A DNA stretch of 64,000 bases from positions 3,038,001 to 3,102,000 of the forward strand of contig NC_068570.1 in assembly GCF_025698545.1 (NCBI RefSeq). Reading direction: 5' to 3'. This document shows positions 26,515 through 64,000 of this stretch, in pieces. The stretch's first letter is position 1, and each line of letters starts with the position of its first letter. Under the pieces are notes generated by a model that did not search any database, was not told the DNA's origin, and saw nothing but the letters and a program-made list of their open reading frames with translations. This stretch comes from Gossypium raimondii. Taxonomy: Eukaryota; Streptophyta; Magnoliopsida; Malvales; Malvaceae. Made by a program: the position numbers and the translations under genes.

Positions 26515-29500
26515 TTAGTGCTCGGCAATGCCGATTAGAGCCGAGTCATCCCCGTTTGAGAAAGGTACTACGTTGCTTTCTGTAGGAATAGCAGTTGCAG
26601 AATCCGAGTCATTTGGTTCGCTTTCTCCCTATGTCAGAAAAAAAAGTTTATGTTAGCAGGGGGTCCAGACGTTGAACAACTTCACAATCTTATGAATCAT
26701 ACCTGCTCAACTGGAGTCGGGGAATGTTCATGAGTTTTCTTGGGAATATCTCTCAAAGTACCCTGCATGAAGTTACAATAGTTAAGAACTCAAAGCACGT
26801 TGAATATTATGAAGAGGGGAAAACATTAATCTACATGCAAAACTAGAAGTAAATTTAAAACAATGTCCGTAAAGAGACGGTGGATAACACTTGTAAGCAA
26901 AAAAAAAATCAATATCGAAAAGGTAAAAATGGGGAGGGAATACAAATGTCCGTAAAAGTACATTTCCTTTCCTTGATGTAGAATCTTGTGGGCTAGCGCA
27001 CATGCAAGGAGAGAAATATGGGGGATGGGTGTTGGGATAAAGAAGGCAGAGAAAAGTGTAGAAGAAAAATCTTGGAAACTTAAAATATAGCTACAAACAA
27101 AATCTTCAACTTCTATGCACACAAAAAGAGATAAATATTACATACTAAATAATTGCATAATGTACAGTCGGCAAGGACACAAATCACATTCCCCGTCCCC
27201 ATCACTCTGGATATTTGTTTTTTCATGTAGAACAGAGATAGGGAGAAGTGCGGGAGTTACTTGGCTCATACTGAAGGCTAAAGCAACTATGTAAATCTTA
27301 TTCCTTGACAATAGCTTTATAGAGTGAGTCAATGAGATGTCACTGAAAATTTTTAATTGGAATCTTAATTATAACCAATCCAATTTAATAAATCTTCAAC
27401 AAGCAGTTAAAAACTTAAAAGTGACTTAAATACATCTAAAACTACCCAATATATGAGCAGAACTACAGTGACAATGCTGCAAAGAATCATGGAACAGCAA
27501 CATTCTCAATTGTAAATGAGAAACGTGGAGAAAGTGAAGAAATATGAACTATCAATCACAGTAGAGACACCAACCTTGTTTGCCCAGAAAAGTCCACAAG
27601 CATTGCATAGGGACCTTGGACCAGATGGGCCACGTCGCATCATAGGGGTGGCCTTTGAGCTAATGCCACAGTGCGTGCAACTGGAAAGATTGAGAAAATG
27701 ACATTATATAGTAACTTCAATTATTGGATCTTATCTTGAGATTTCACCTGGAAATCTTATAAATGAGAGAAATGATAAATATATTGGCAGTATGCCTGAA
27801 GGTAAAACAGAAAATACATTAGCCAGATCTTCATTGAAAGAAAATGCAAAGAACAGCACAGTTGAAGATGGTATAAAACTCACACAGTATCTGCTAGGTT
27901 ATCATCATCCTGACTACAACTGCCATAATCACCATCAGATTTTCTGGAAGATGTAAATTGACCCTTATTACGCTGCATCCTGATGCAATCACAGAGATAA
28001 GAAATTACCAAATATCGAACAATAAAAGTTGCCAATAAGTACAGACAGTCCCTAATGAGCTTTCTAGACTCCTGTTCAGTAAATAAAACATCCAAGATAT
28101 TAAGATTTCAGTTTCCAAGAACTCAATAGTGTGTGTATATATATTTTCTTTCTAAATTATTCTGTTACTTAATCATTAATAGAGATGAAAATTCCCTAAA
28201 AGATTAAAAGGGTATGCTCTCCCATTTGTTTGTGTGGTTCTTCTATTGCTCCTAGAGCAGACAATTAAACATTGAAGGAAAATACTTTTTGCCATTGTTT
28301 GAATTCTTTAAATTCCTTTCCCGTTTGTGAGACCATTTATTTATCACACTTGACCTATATAAGACACATGTCAGACTGAAAACAATTTAAAGAGACAACA
28401 TCGATCATGAAATTAGGTGTTTTCAGTGAATATAAATCCCCTAAATCATCAATATTAGGTGTTTTCAGTGAATTCAAATTGAATTTTTACACAACATTGA
28501 TCATGGAATTAGAAATATGAGCTTATAGTGATTCTTAAATGAAACTTTTATTGAAAAGCAGTTCTTTTCAGTAATGACTTCTTCATTAAATAAGCACTGT
28601 ATTAACTTATAATAAGTTTTAAGGACATGAATAGATATGCCAGATCCCAGCTTATTCCCAGTAGATATCCTGCTCTAAAATTTTGTTGATTGAGTTTGAT
28701 AATTTTGTAGCAAAATGAACAATGCTGAGGTCAGTGAAAAGCAACAAGAGCATCCATGAATTAATAATTAAATTTGATGATAGTGAAACTAAACAGGTGG
28801 AAAAATGTTATCCTAGTACAGTCTGATGTTCTAAGAAATATTACCTTGTAACTCCTGATTTGTTAATCTATCAGCACTACATATACTCCCTAGATCCTAA
28901 TAATTTTGTTAAATTCTAACTGTTTTACAGAAAATTAGACCCATAGAAGACTAGACGACACTGCAATATCTTGTTAACAAGATTCCTCAACATAGAACAC
29001 AACTTTAATAAAAGCTTATCTATCTGGGCTACATGAGCCTGCGAAAATGATTATTTATTGCTCTTTAGAATTGGACGGTAATTTATTAAACACATATTTA
29101 TAAAGATCGTCAGATTCTAACATTAATGAATAGCATGCATAAAAACAGTGAACTAATCTTAACATTATTGATGCATGTGATGATCATGCTCATATAATGT
29201 ATGAAAAGGAGAAACATAATTTGCATAAATATAAAATTTGCAATAAAGATAATTTACATTGGCAATCCGGTAACACCAAACATATCTCCTGTCGTATATA
29301 AACCATAACCTCCTTTAAGTATTAATGCTCATGTAATTCCTCAAACCTCAAAAGGGCCATTGTTACTAAAACTATACTAGTTCCCAGGCAAATTTGTTAG
29401 CATCAACTGCAAGATCAATAAAAACAACTTTCCTAGTTCAAAATTTGATGAAAACGTTCACAAGGCACTTCAGGGAAGGAAAATGCAAACCTAAGAGCAA

Positions 29501-30259
29501 CTTCCTGGCGAACACCATATCTAACTTTCTTATCAAAGCATCGTTCTTTTCTCTTCTTGCGAAACCTGTCTAGCGACGCTGCTCTGTGCGGTTGATTAGA
29601 TCTCGGAAAGTCCATTCCAACCTAAGCAAAAAGGGGGAAAAGGTAATTAAAAATCATAGCAAGAAAAGAGAAAACAAAACAAATTTAAGAGTACTACCCT
29701 TAGGTTCTGAGATGACATTTCAACACCATGGGGGCCTGAAGTCAGTTCACATCCACCCAACAGTAACAACACTGCATGAAACTGCAAAAATTCGATTCAA
29801 AAGGAAAATCTTTACAATGTGCAATTTTATTTTATAACTTAAAATAAGTTGTAACTAAGTCACATCACTCTCCAGTTTAAGGTATCTATTTGGTACTTCA
29901 AAAACAAAAAATCTAAGCAAACCCTAACTGGGCATAATTGAAACAAAAAAAAAACAGACCTTCTCAGGAGTAATAGCATCAAACACATAGACCTGACCAC
30001 GAAACGATAGAGTGAGTTGGCTGGCACAATCGCCTCGTGGAACAACATCCAAGCCAGAGGCGGAAGTAGCGGCGGCAGTGGCGTAGAAAGGATTGGTGGC
30101 TACGTCGTCTACTCCACCACCGTCGTCGAGGGAGGGAGCCTCGTAAGTAACGATGTGGTGGTTATCGACGGATACGGAGGCTGAAACATCGTCGTCGACG
30201 TCAGCGCCGGAGCCGGCGATCTGAGGTGGAATGTTCATAGGCTGAGATTGTCCGTACAT
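26515..30259 (-). CDS. GATA25: TIFY-CCT-GATA transcription factor, ZIM/GATA25-like
   Basis: Seven exons on the - strand: 29960-30259, 29698-29781, 29491-29621, 27884-27979, 27575-27680, 26703-26762 and 26515-26628, in consistent phase, 296 residues. The start is ATG 30257-30259 ([10 protein letters not shown]); the frame extends upstream only through a TTG. Parts in order: an acidic N-terminus; TIFY motif TLSFRG; a helix [10 protein letters not shown]; a CCT domain ([20 protein letters not shown]); and a GATA finger CX2CX20CX2C (CTHC and CNAC) ending GLFWANK. A short acidic tail ends [29 protein letters not shown] and GLFWAN match the Arabidopsis ZIM (GATA25) branch rather than ZML. ZIM is a nuclear factor reported to affect hypocotyl and petiole elongation. 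The 1.5 kb intron 27980-29490 shows nothing coding. Confidence 0.92.
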
Positions 30260-30299
30260 TGAGGAAGCATTTACAGGCAACGAAATCGAAAGCGCAAAA

Positions 30300-30530
30300 A
30301 ACCCTAAAGAATGAATCGAATAGGGAAAAAAAAAGTTAAAAAGACGCGAGGAATGTGTGTGGAATAGTATAGAGCGCTACACTTTCAATTTTAGTTGCAG
30401 TGAAGTGAACAGAGTTCTGTTAAGTGTTAACCTTAATGAATAATAATAATAATAATAATAATATAATTAAAATTAAATTAAATTAAAAGAGAGAGGAGAG
30501 AGAGTAAAATACAGCTAAGCTGTGGTGGAG
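30300..30530 (-). promoter_or_regulatory. 5' leader and promoter region of the GATA25-like gene
   Basis: On the - strand a CT-rich patch (CTCTCTCTCCTCTCTCTT, 30487-30505 region) precedes the gene by about 230 bases, like a plant Y patch. An (AAT)n microsatellite of about eight units lies at 30440-30463. No clear TATA box was found. Confidence 0.4.
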
Positions 30531-31930
30531 ACGATATGGGTGAGATTATATTAATACTTTTTAAAAAAATTTTGAAATCATTTCATTTTTAATTTTAAGA
30601 TAATGTACAATACTATTTTTTATATAATAAATTATCGAAAATCAATCCGATCAACCTAATTGAAATTATTTGGAATTGGACTGGTGGCTAATTTGGTGCA
30701 AATCACCAATTTTAATTCCATCTGATTGATTTCAACGGTTAAAAGTAAATAAATTATTAAATTTTAAAAATAAAATTATTTTAAAAATTTTAAAATTAAT
30801 TCAATTAATATTTATCGATTTGTGAGTTAACTAATTTTATACTTCTCACCAAATTGATATCTTATTAATTTTTGAGACCCTCATCTCATTAAGGCGTTAT
30901 TGCGATTTTGTACTTAATAATATTGTGATTGAGTATCATTGCTTTGACTCAATCAAAAATTGATGTGTTTAAATTTAGTATTCTTGTTTAGGACCGTATT
31001 TATCTCTGATTTATCTTTCCATTGGACTAGAAGGGAGACTAATAAGATGGCTCATAACTTGACTAGGGTGGTCATTATGTTACACCTCTTTTAATGAGTT
31101 TTAAAATTCCTTTAAATACTCTTTTACCTTTCCTTAAAGCAACATTGTATTGAGTGCTTATGAGGACGAGACACATACGAGATAAGTTTATTGGCTTAGG
31201 TTTTAGTTGTGTCTCTTATGTGTGTTTTTCTTGTTCTCATTTTTATTATATGAAATGAGTTTCACCTTCAAAAAAGAAAAGAAAAAACTCGCCTCTCAAC
31301 TAAGGACGATAATGAAATGGTGCGAGACAAATGTTATTGAATCCATCATCTCCCTCATGGTGTGCTTTGCCACACTTCCTGTCCCACTTCACTATAAATG
31401 TATAATTTTAAAAATCATTATGATTGCCATCTTCATAAATATTGGATACGTCTATCCCTTTCTCATCATGCACATAAATTACATTTTTTTCTTTTTTAAT
31501 AATTCTATTCAATGATAATAAAATAATAAATTTATATAGTAAAATAAGATCGAGCAAGCAATTACTACAACCGCTTTATATTCATCTTTTCCCCTAAAGA
31601 TTCGCTCAACCCAATTCCTCTTTGCCTCAATTTGATATTTAGTTAGTTACTACTAATATTTTTTTTCTTTCTTTTTAAAGGTAACCAAATATTTAAATAT
31701 AATTATTTAAAATATTTAAATATAAAATATAAATAATCCTTCATATTTGTCTAACTATAGAACATCATATAAACTAAAACACATATTTAAATAATAAAAA
31801 ATCTCATATAATTAATAAGGTTTTAGTTTGTTGGTTAAGGTAAGGGCCTTAAATTTTTTAGACTTGAGTTTTACTGTACACAATTGTGATTGTGAGTTTT
31901 TGTCTATGTGTAGGTTTTATCCGGTTATTT
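30531..31930. other. Gene-free region with eroded repeats
   Basis: Positions 30640-30860 hold a dispersed repeat ('aatccgatcaacctaattg', 'gattgatttcaacggtt') related to 23330-23560. Positions 30900-31250 look like terminal-repeat debris of a retroelement, but no border was found. The 102-codon open frame at 31207-31515 is low complexity and I do not support it. Confidence 0.45.
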
Positions 31931-33830
31931 TAAACATTAGAGAATAATCTACATCCTCGAACTTTGGAGATATTCTAAGAGGTTTATCGAAAATTTCAAC
32001 ACTGTTATGAGTTTTATTAAGGTGAGATGGTTAAAGTTTTGATGACGGAAGCGCCGATTCTTACACTTCCAAATTTTGAAAAGTTGTTTGTCATTGAATG
32101 TGTGCATCTCAAGTAGGAGTTGGGGCTATTCTCAGCCAAGAAGGAAAGCCTGTTGATTTTTTTAGTGAGAAGCTATCCGATGCTAAACGACGCTATTCCA
32201 TTTACAACATTGAGTTTTATGCTTTGTCAAGGACCGTTCAACATTGAGAGCACTACTTGTCTTATTGAGAGTTTGTGGTTTATTCAGATCATCGATCATT
32301 AGAGTTTTTGAGTTCAAGAAAGAAACTTAAGGATCGACATGCTAAGTGCCTACCTTAATGAGTTCAATTTTTCAGTGAAGTACAAAACCGATGAGACGAA
32401 TGTCGTGGCACTCACTTAGTAGATGTTCTTCACTACTAGAGACAATGAGTGCGGAGGTGATGAGTTTTGAAGAACTGAGGAATCAATACAAAAGTGACCC
32501 ATATTTTGGCCCCATAATTTCTAAATTGGAAGAATCAAATAAACACGAACATTTGCCTATCGATTACATGATGTATATTTATTTAGAGGAAATCGTTTGT
32601 GCATTTCAGAAAGTTCTTTACGAGAAAAGGTTATGAGGGAACTACATGGAAATTGCTTGGGAGGTCACTTTGGAAAAGACAAGACCATGCAATTAGTGGC
32701 GGATCAATATTTTTGGCTAAGAAAGTACAAAGATGTGGACAGGTTGGTGAAAATGTGTCTTATCAATTTGGCAAAGGTAATTCGCAAAATACAATGTTAT
32801 ACACTCCGTTACCTATGTTGGAGGTGCCATGGACTCATTTAAGAATGAATTTTGTCTTTGGATTACCAAAGACAACAAAGGGTTATGATTCAATCTTAGT
32901 TGCTGTGGATTGTTTCTCGAAGATGACACATTTCATTCATTGTTTGAAAACTTCTGATGCTACTCATATTGCTGAATTTTTTTTTCAAGGAAGTGGTAAG
33001 ACTACATGGCATTCCTACATCTGTAATTTCAGAAAGAGATGTTAAGTTTGTAGGACACTTTTGGAGGACTTTGTGGAAGAAAATGGGAACCCAATTGAAT
33101 TTTTCCAGCATTTGTCATCCACAAACAGATGGGCAAACAACGGTTGTTAATTGAAGTTTAGGAAATTTGCTTAGGTGTCTTGCTGGGAATCATTTGAAGA
33201 GCTGGGATTTGGTTATTCCTCAACAATTTTGTGAATAGAACAACTAGAAAGACACCTTCTGCCTATGGAGTCAAACCTCAACATGTTCTTGATTTAGTTC
33301 CTTCGCCACTAGGAACTAGAGTGAGTAACGATGGAGAAGCTTTTGCTGATCATATAAGACAAGTTCATCAAGAGGTGATGGCTGCCTTAAAAACAAGCAA
33401 TGAGGGTTACGCTAATGAAGCTAATCTACATCGTCGGATTAAGGAGTTGAAGAGGGAGACTTAATTCCGGTACATTTGAGGCGACAAGGTTTCTAAAGGG
33501 TACTTATCACAAGTTGAAATAAAAAAAGTTTGGGCCATGTAAGGTGTTGAAGAAAATAGAATTCTAATGCTAATGTGATTGAGCTGCCACCAGATTTGCA
33601 CATCCAGTTTGTAATGTGTCTTAACTTATACTCTTTGGAGGGTTTTGATGGAAATGCCGCTGAAATTTCAAACCAAGTGCAGAAGATGTGTTGGATGTGA
33701 AAGAAGTGAGGTCTAGAAGGGGTAACAAATATAGGAGGTTTCTGGTGAAATGGTTAGGGAAACCAGCTAGCGAGAGTGCATGGATTGGTTTTCTCAAGCC
33801 CTTTATTTGCAAGGAAGTCCCTTATATATA
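31930..33830 (+). mobile_element. Ty3/gypsy retrotransposon pol relic
   Basis: Fragments in pol order across several frames. A reverse transcriptase tail (RRFIENFNTV near 31978, EAPILTLPNFEKLF near 32048) leads to RNase H (VGAILSQEGKPVDFFSEKL near 32118, DHRSLEFLSSRKK near 32290). Next come the integrase zinc-binding domain (ELHGNCLGGHFGKDKTM near 32638, with spaced Cys residues after it) and the integrase core (PWTHLRMNFVFGLPKTTKGYD near 32830; a second acid in VISERDVKF; HPQTDGQTTVVN near 33117, where the final Glu region is followed by a stop). A C-terminal segment, SRRGNKYRRFLVKWLGKP (33713-33766), resembles a chromodomain. Frameshifts and stops break every domain, and no long terminal repeats or gag were found, so it is a dead 3' fragment. 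Confidence 0.88.
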
Positions 33831-33834
33831 TTCT

Positions 33835-34229
33835 GTATGGAATTTACAGCAGCAGATTTTTATTTGCAAGAAAGTCCCCTGCATGTGCATTTTATTGCAA
33901 ATTATTAGCTTCAATTTTAAATTATAAGAGGTAGCAAATTCCAACTTGACATCTTATACCACAGTTGGCATTATATTATTAGTAAAAAAAATGATTATAA
34001 TATCATGAAAACCCTACATTACATTTCATGCCAAGAAAGATTTCAAATGGTTTGAAGTTAAAAACAACCCACCTTTGCCTTGTTGACTTATTCTTAGCCT
34101 CTATCCATATAGCCCTTCTTCATCATCAAAAAAATCTCAAATCTATAACATCATGTTTTTCCTTTCAAATCATTAATTTGGTGTAAGTAACTAGTGCTAG
34201 TTCAAGTTTTATATCCAGTGCTCAATTCA
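33835..34229 (+). promoter_or_regulatory. Upstream region of the glycosyltransferase gene
   Basis: Sequence between the pol relic and the UGT start. It is AT-rich with pyrimidine patches (for example 'tcttcatcatcaaaaaaatc' near 34120). No decisive TATA box was identified. The relic ends about 400 bases before the start codon, so it may contribute to the distal promoter. Confidence 0.35.
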
Positions 34230-34299
34230 ATGGAGAAGAGCAAATCTCTGCACATAGTGATCAATTCAATGGAGAAGAGCAAATCTCTGCACATAGTGA
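34222..34299 (+). repeat. Perfect 39 bp tandem duplication at the UGT start
   Basis: The block from 'tcaattcaatggagaagagc' to 'aatctctgcacatagtga' occurs twice without any difference (34222-34260 and 34261-34299). Each copy contains an in-frame ATG (34230 and 34269). Confidence 0.97.
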
Positions 34300-35681
34300 T
34301 GTTCCCATGGCTTGCAATGGGCCATTTCATCCCATTCTTTCGTCTCTCCAAGCTTTTAGCTCTAAAGGGTCATAAAATCTCTTTCATTTCAACCCCAAGA
34401 AACCTCTCTAAACTTCCCAAAATCCCACCAAATCTATCTTCTCAAATTACCCTAATCTCTTTCTCTTTGCCTACGGTTCCCAACTTACCATCCCTCGCAG
34501 AGTCTTCCATGGACATTACTCATAACCAGCAACAACCACTTAAACACGCCCTTGATCTGCTACAGCCACAACTAGCTTCCTTCCTTCAATCCTCGAAACC
34601 TGATTGGATCATTTACGACTACGCTTCTCATTGGCTTCCCTCGGTTGCAGCTCAGCTAGGTATCTCACGGGCTTTCTTTGCTGTTTTTACAGCTGCTTGC
34701 TTATCTTTCATGGGTTCACCGTCGACCTTGATCGGCGGTGGTGATGACGGTGATAATGCAAGATCAACGGCTGAGGATTTCACGAAAATCCCCAACTGGG
34801 TTCCTTTTGAATCTAACTTAGCTTATCGTTTGCATGAAATCACTAAATATATTGAACGAACGGACGAGGATAACTTTGGACCGCCCGACACGGTCCGGTT
34901 CGGTGTTACTATTCAACAGAGTGATGTTGTTATCGTTAGAAGTTCTACCGAGTTTGAACCGGACTGGTTCAATCTTTTAGGCGAGTTATATGAAAAACCG
35001 GTGATACCGGTCGGGTTTTTACCGCCAATACTGGAAGAATCCGATGAAATCCAAGATGATGAAAAATGGGTTGCTGTTAAAACGTGGTTAAATAAACAGA
35101 GAGTCAACTCAGTGGTTTACGTAGCGATGGGGACTGAAGTTCATTTAAGTAAAGAAGAACTCAGTGAGTTGGCTATTGGGTTAGAGAAATCAGGTTTACC
35201 TTTCATTTGGGTATTGAAGAACTCACCGGGGACAGGTGAGTCAGAGTTGGAGATGTTACCTAATGGGTTTAAGGAGCGAGTCAAAGGACGTGGGTTTCTT
35301 TACTTGGGATGGGTTCCACAAGTGAAGATACTGAGTCAAGAATCAATAGGGGGATTCTTGACTCACTGTGGTTGGAACTCAGTTATAGAGGCATTAGGCT
35401 TAGGGCGAGTTTTGATAATGCTTCCAATGTTGAATGACCAAGGATTGAATGCAAGGCTGTTGAATGAAAAAAAAGTGGGGTTAGAGATACCGAGAAACGA
35501 GTTGGATGGGTGGTTTACGAGCGAGGCGGTGGCTGAGTCGGTTAGGTTGGCGGTGGTGGAGGAATCGGGGAAGGTGTTGAGAGAAACAGCAAAAGCCATG
35601 GAGGGGTATTTTGGGGATTTTGGGAAGAACGATGGGTATGTGGATAAATTTGTTAGTCAACTTGTGGATTATAGGAAATGA
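34230..35681 (+). CDS. UDP-glycosyltransferase, UGT91 type
   Basis: An intronless gene that transfers a sugar from a UDP-sugar to a small acceptor, probably in the cytosol. From the second ATG (34269) it codes for 470 residues, the usual size; from the first (34230) it gains 13 residues that repeat MEKSKSLHIV. The N-terminal acceptor half has PWLAMGHFIPFFRLSKLLA with the catalytic His (His19 from the second ATG) and the partner Asp in WIIYDYASHWLP. The PSPG box is complete at 44 residues, from WVPQVKIL through THCGWNS to LNDQ, and ends in Gln. GLNARLL after the box and the MFPWLAMGH start fit UGT91 (group A), whose members often add rhamnose or glucose to an existing sugar on flavonoids or terpenoids. 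The true donor and acceptor cannot be told from sequence. A GTG-initiated extension to 34194 is unlikely. Confidence 0.93.
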   Translation: MEKSKSLHIVINSMEKSKSLHIVMFPWLAMGHFIPFFRLSKLLALKGHKISFISTPRNLSKLPKIPPNLSSQITLISFSLPTVPNLPSLAESSMDITHNQQQPLKHALDLLQPQLASFLQSSKPDWIIYDYASHWLPSVAAQLGISRAFFAVFTAACLSFMGSPSTLIGGGDDGDNARSTAEDFTKIPNWVPFESNLAYRLHEITKYIERTDEDNFGPPDTVRFGVTIQQSDVVIVRSSTEFEPDWFNLLGELYEKPVIPVGFLPPILEESDEIQDDEKWVAVKTWLNKQRVNSVVYVAMGTEVHLSKEELSELAIGLEKSGLPFIWVLKNSPGTGESELEMLPNGFKERVKGRGFLYLGWVPQVKILSQESIGGFLTHCGWNSVIEALGLGRVLIMLPMLNDQGLNARLLNEKKVGLEIPRNELDGWFTSEAVAESVRLAVVEESGKVLRETAKAMEGYFGDFGKNDGYVDKFVSQLVDYRK

Positions 35682-35742
35682 GCAGGTGACAGCAACTGCT
35701 AGCTTTTTATATTTGAAAAAATATGAGAATATGTACCAAATT

Positions 35743-35748
35743 AATAAA
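35743..35748 (+). terminator. Poly(A) signal of the UGT gene
   Basis: AATAAA lies 62 bases after the stop codon and is followed by a genomic A-tract. Confidence 0.55.
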
Positions 35749-35759
35749 ATCTAAAAAAA

Positions 35760-38096
35760 AAAGGGGATTTCCGTCTTGATTGCCTTCTTAAGACTTGTAA
35801 ATTCTGAAACTCACAGCATTCTAATTTTCAGGAGATTGGCTGCTGAAAAACAATCATTTTGCAGTCGAATCTGGTGAAATTAATTATATTTCAACCTATT
35901 TAAATTAAATAAATTATTAAAATTTTTATAAAATAAAAATATTAAAAAATTATAAATTTCAATTCAATAAAAATTTCAATCACATTCAATTGATCCATAT
36001 CTATACGCAATGTGAACTAATATATTGACCGATTTTTAATTTAATCGACCGCTAGAATTTTAAAACTTTTATAACACTTTATAAAATATTTTTTCTATAA
36101 CTTTTAATTAATTTTTAAAACTTTCTTTTATAATTTATAATTTATTTAATCTTGTAAAAATTAGTATAGTATAAAAATCATGTAATGTTTTACTTCAAAA
36201 AGAATTGAAGTCACATCATCTTTCTTTTTCTGGAGTTGAATTCAAATGTTAAAAATTTCAAATAAATCAAATTTAAAGAAGGGTTAAAAGTCAAGTCGAG
36301 TTTCGGACAAGTAAAAATCGACCTATTTTACCCATTGTCATCCCTAGCAAGGAGAGACTATAAAAAATAGATTTAGACTTTGTTTACCATTGAGGTTGAA
36401 AAACATTTTTCAATTCAACCCGTGATTTCAAATAAAAAATATAGTAAACATGTAGCTTTTTAAATTAAATCTTGATTTTAAATTGGTTTCAAAATTTTTT
36501 GGTTTTGGAAAAGTGTTTATCAATGAAATTATTTTTTTCATTCCTTCATTAATTTTCTACTCTATATCATGTCTAAAATAGACATTTTATATTTCAAAAA
36601 TAATGGTATACACTGTCAAATTTTCGAAAACACTTTGTAACATTTTTCAACATCAATGTAAACTAACCTTACTTAATAGACTCCAAGTAAACCTGATGGG
36701 GAAAGCGAAAAATCAATGTTTTCCTTAAAAGAACTGGTATTTACTTGCTCAATTACCAGTAGTGAAGATCAGCCAATGTGAATCAACTTGCCAGCACAAT
36801 CAGAGCACTTGAATATCTTGCCAATGGTGATGCTTGAAAAGAATAGGGTATTTTTTTTTCATTCAATTTAGAATCAGGCATGGTAAGCCCATCTATACAA
36901 TGCTAGGGGGTTGATAGTTCTTGACATTTTGTTGTTTTTGAGAAAACAAAAACAATGAGCTGAGAAAGATGCTGGTATTGATAATACAAATGAATTGAAA
37001 ACCTAGGCTTGTAGAACCAAAAATTATTTTACATTATGTGTTAAATATCCCAATTTCTGTCTCAGCTCATCATGTTATAAACTAAAAGTAAACCTACCTG
37101 CCTATCTCTGTAGTGTTACAAAAATGGTTATAAGAAGGCTGTATGTATGTTGGATGGATCATGCAGAAAGAATCATCAGAAGTATTCATCTTCATGCACT
37201 ATAAAATATATGGTTGAAACTATGAGCCTATAGTTTTCATAGCATTTCCTGTCAAAAAGTGAAAAAAGAAAATGATGAAAACGGAATACAAAATGCAAGA
37301 TATTTGTTGAAATAAAGTTGAGCAAATCCCTTCTTCTATTTCCTAAATTTTTGCTAAGCACAACTAACTCTTTCGAAAAAATCCTACATGCTTTAAAATT
37401 CCTTGAAATATTTTCAGAAAACTGGGTCTTGAATGCATGGAATGATATGGCTAAAATATGTCATAAGTTAAAATAGGTTAAAATATGTCATAAGTCTCTG
37501 TATTCTTCGTAAATTTAAAATTTGGTCCCTATACTTTTATTTTTAGGATTTTAGTAGTCCCTCTACTTTTTAAATTTTAAAATTCAGGTCTAACAGTTAA
37601 CACTGGTAAAATTATTTTGTTAAATTCTTACAGTGTTAACAACTTGAATTTATCAAAATAATTTTAACAATGTTAACAATTAGACCTGAATTTTGAAATC
37701 CGAAAAGTAGAGAGAGAGGCTAAATTCCAAATTTGTTAATTGTACAGGGACCTATGACATATATTTAACCTTTGACATATTATATGTATAAAACCGAGTT
37801 AAACCAACGTGATATTTTATATGCCAAAAAAAATGGCAGTAGAGACCTTTCAAACAGCTATGCAACATACTTGATCAACATAGGCCACAACAACCACATT
37901 AAGCAGGCTTTTATTTTACATGCTGGAGATCAGCTTAACTAAATGCATGCAGTGGAAATAGAAGTTATGAACTGAATTAACTTAATTAAGTTAAATGAAT
38001 GAAATGATTAAAAATAAACACCAGTGAGCATAATACCTGAGATCATTTTCACCAAGCAGAGCCTAATTGTCAGCCATTGCCATCCTGAATCATAGC
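35760..38096. other. Intergenic region between convergent UGT and BEACH genes
   Basis: No gene is visible. Positions 35880-36060 hold an eroded dispersed repeat. Positions 37476-37770 hold a palindromic MITE (separate entry). The part nearest 38096 should contain the 3' untranslated region of the BEACH gene. A 24-codon fragment on the - strand near 36755-36830 (IFKCSDCAGKLIHIG then stop) is too short to call. Confidence 0.5.
37476..37770. mobile_element. Palindromic MITE, 'GTTAAAATATG' family
   Basis: It begins GGTTAAAATATGTCATAAGT and ends, inverted, with ACCTATGACATATATTTAACC. The interior is itself partly palindromic ('ggtctaacagttaacactgg' against 'gttaacaattagacctg'). It has the same ends and interior words as 40941-41314 and 55456-55708. 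Confidence 0.75.

Positions 38097-64000
<25,904 letters not shown>

Noticed and set aside
36755..36830. Possible short - strand exon ending KCSDCAGKLIHIG
   Set aside because: Only about 24 codons, no matching upstream exon, and no family recognised; left as a note in the intergenic entry.

Overview
This is nuclear DNA of a flowering plant: AT-rich, with GT-AG introns, TATA boxes and AATAAA signals, plant-only families (TIFY/CCT/GATA factors, a UDP-glycosyltransferase of the UGT91 type, a plant BEACH protein) and much transposon debris. A MULE that carries both a mudrA-type transposase and a plant mobile domain gene, plus dispersed repeats rich in TCGAATCGA, made me think of Malvaceae and most likely cotton (Gossypium). 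That placement is inference from memory and was not tested by a search.

Layout. Positions 1-6150: a five-exon CHCH-domain (CHCHD2/CHCHD10-like) mitochondrial protein gene on the + strand, between two 1.3 kb copies of one repeat in inverted orientation. Positions 6150-9550: gene-free AT-rich sequence. Positions 9942-13907 and 26515-30259: two TIFY-CCT-GATA (ZML/ZIM family) transcription factor genes, both on the - strand with the same core exon plan. Between them lies a 6.4 kb Mutator-like element (16223-22649) with an 8-9 bp target duplication and about 115 bp terminal inverted repeats. It holds a decayed transposase (+) converging on a decayed plant mobile domain gene (-). Positions 31930-33830: a broken Ty3/gypsy pol relic. 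Positions 34230-35681: an intronless UGT91-type glycosyltransferase whose start region carries a perfect 39 bp tandem duplication. Positions 38097-64000 and beyond the right edge: a very large BEACH gene on the - strand, best matched to plant BCHB. I reconstructed 37 exons (about 3150 codons in the window), with ConA-like, PH-BEACH, BEACH and WD40 regions.

The host genes do not form one pathway. They are independent housekeeping or regulatory loci (mitochondrial CHCH protein, two transcription factors, a specialised-metabolism transferase, a membrane-trafficking scaffold). What is unusual is the mobile DNA: an inverted repeat pair around a whole gene, a gene-bearing MULE between two related GATA genes, and BEACH introns packed with small palindromic elements. 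One of those introns holds a relic copia element split by a 1.36 kb palindromic tandem array. Exon limits were placed by eye from reading frame, splice dinucleotides and phase; the phases sum correctly for all four multi-exon genes apart from one junction near 63940.
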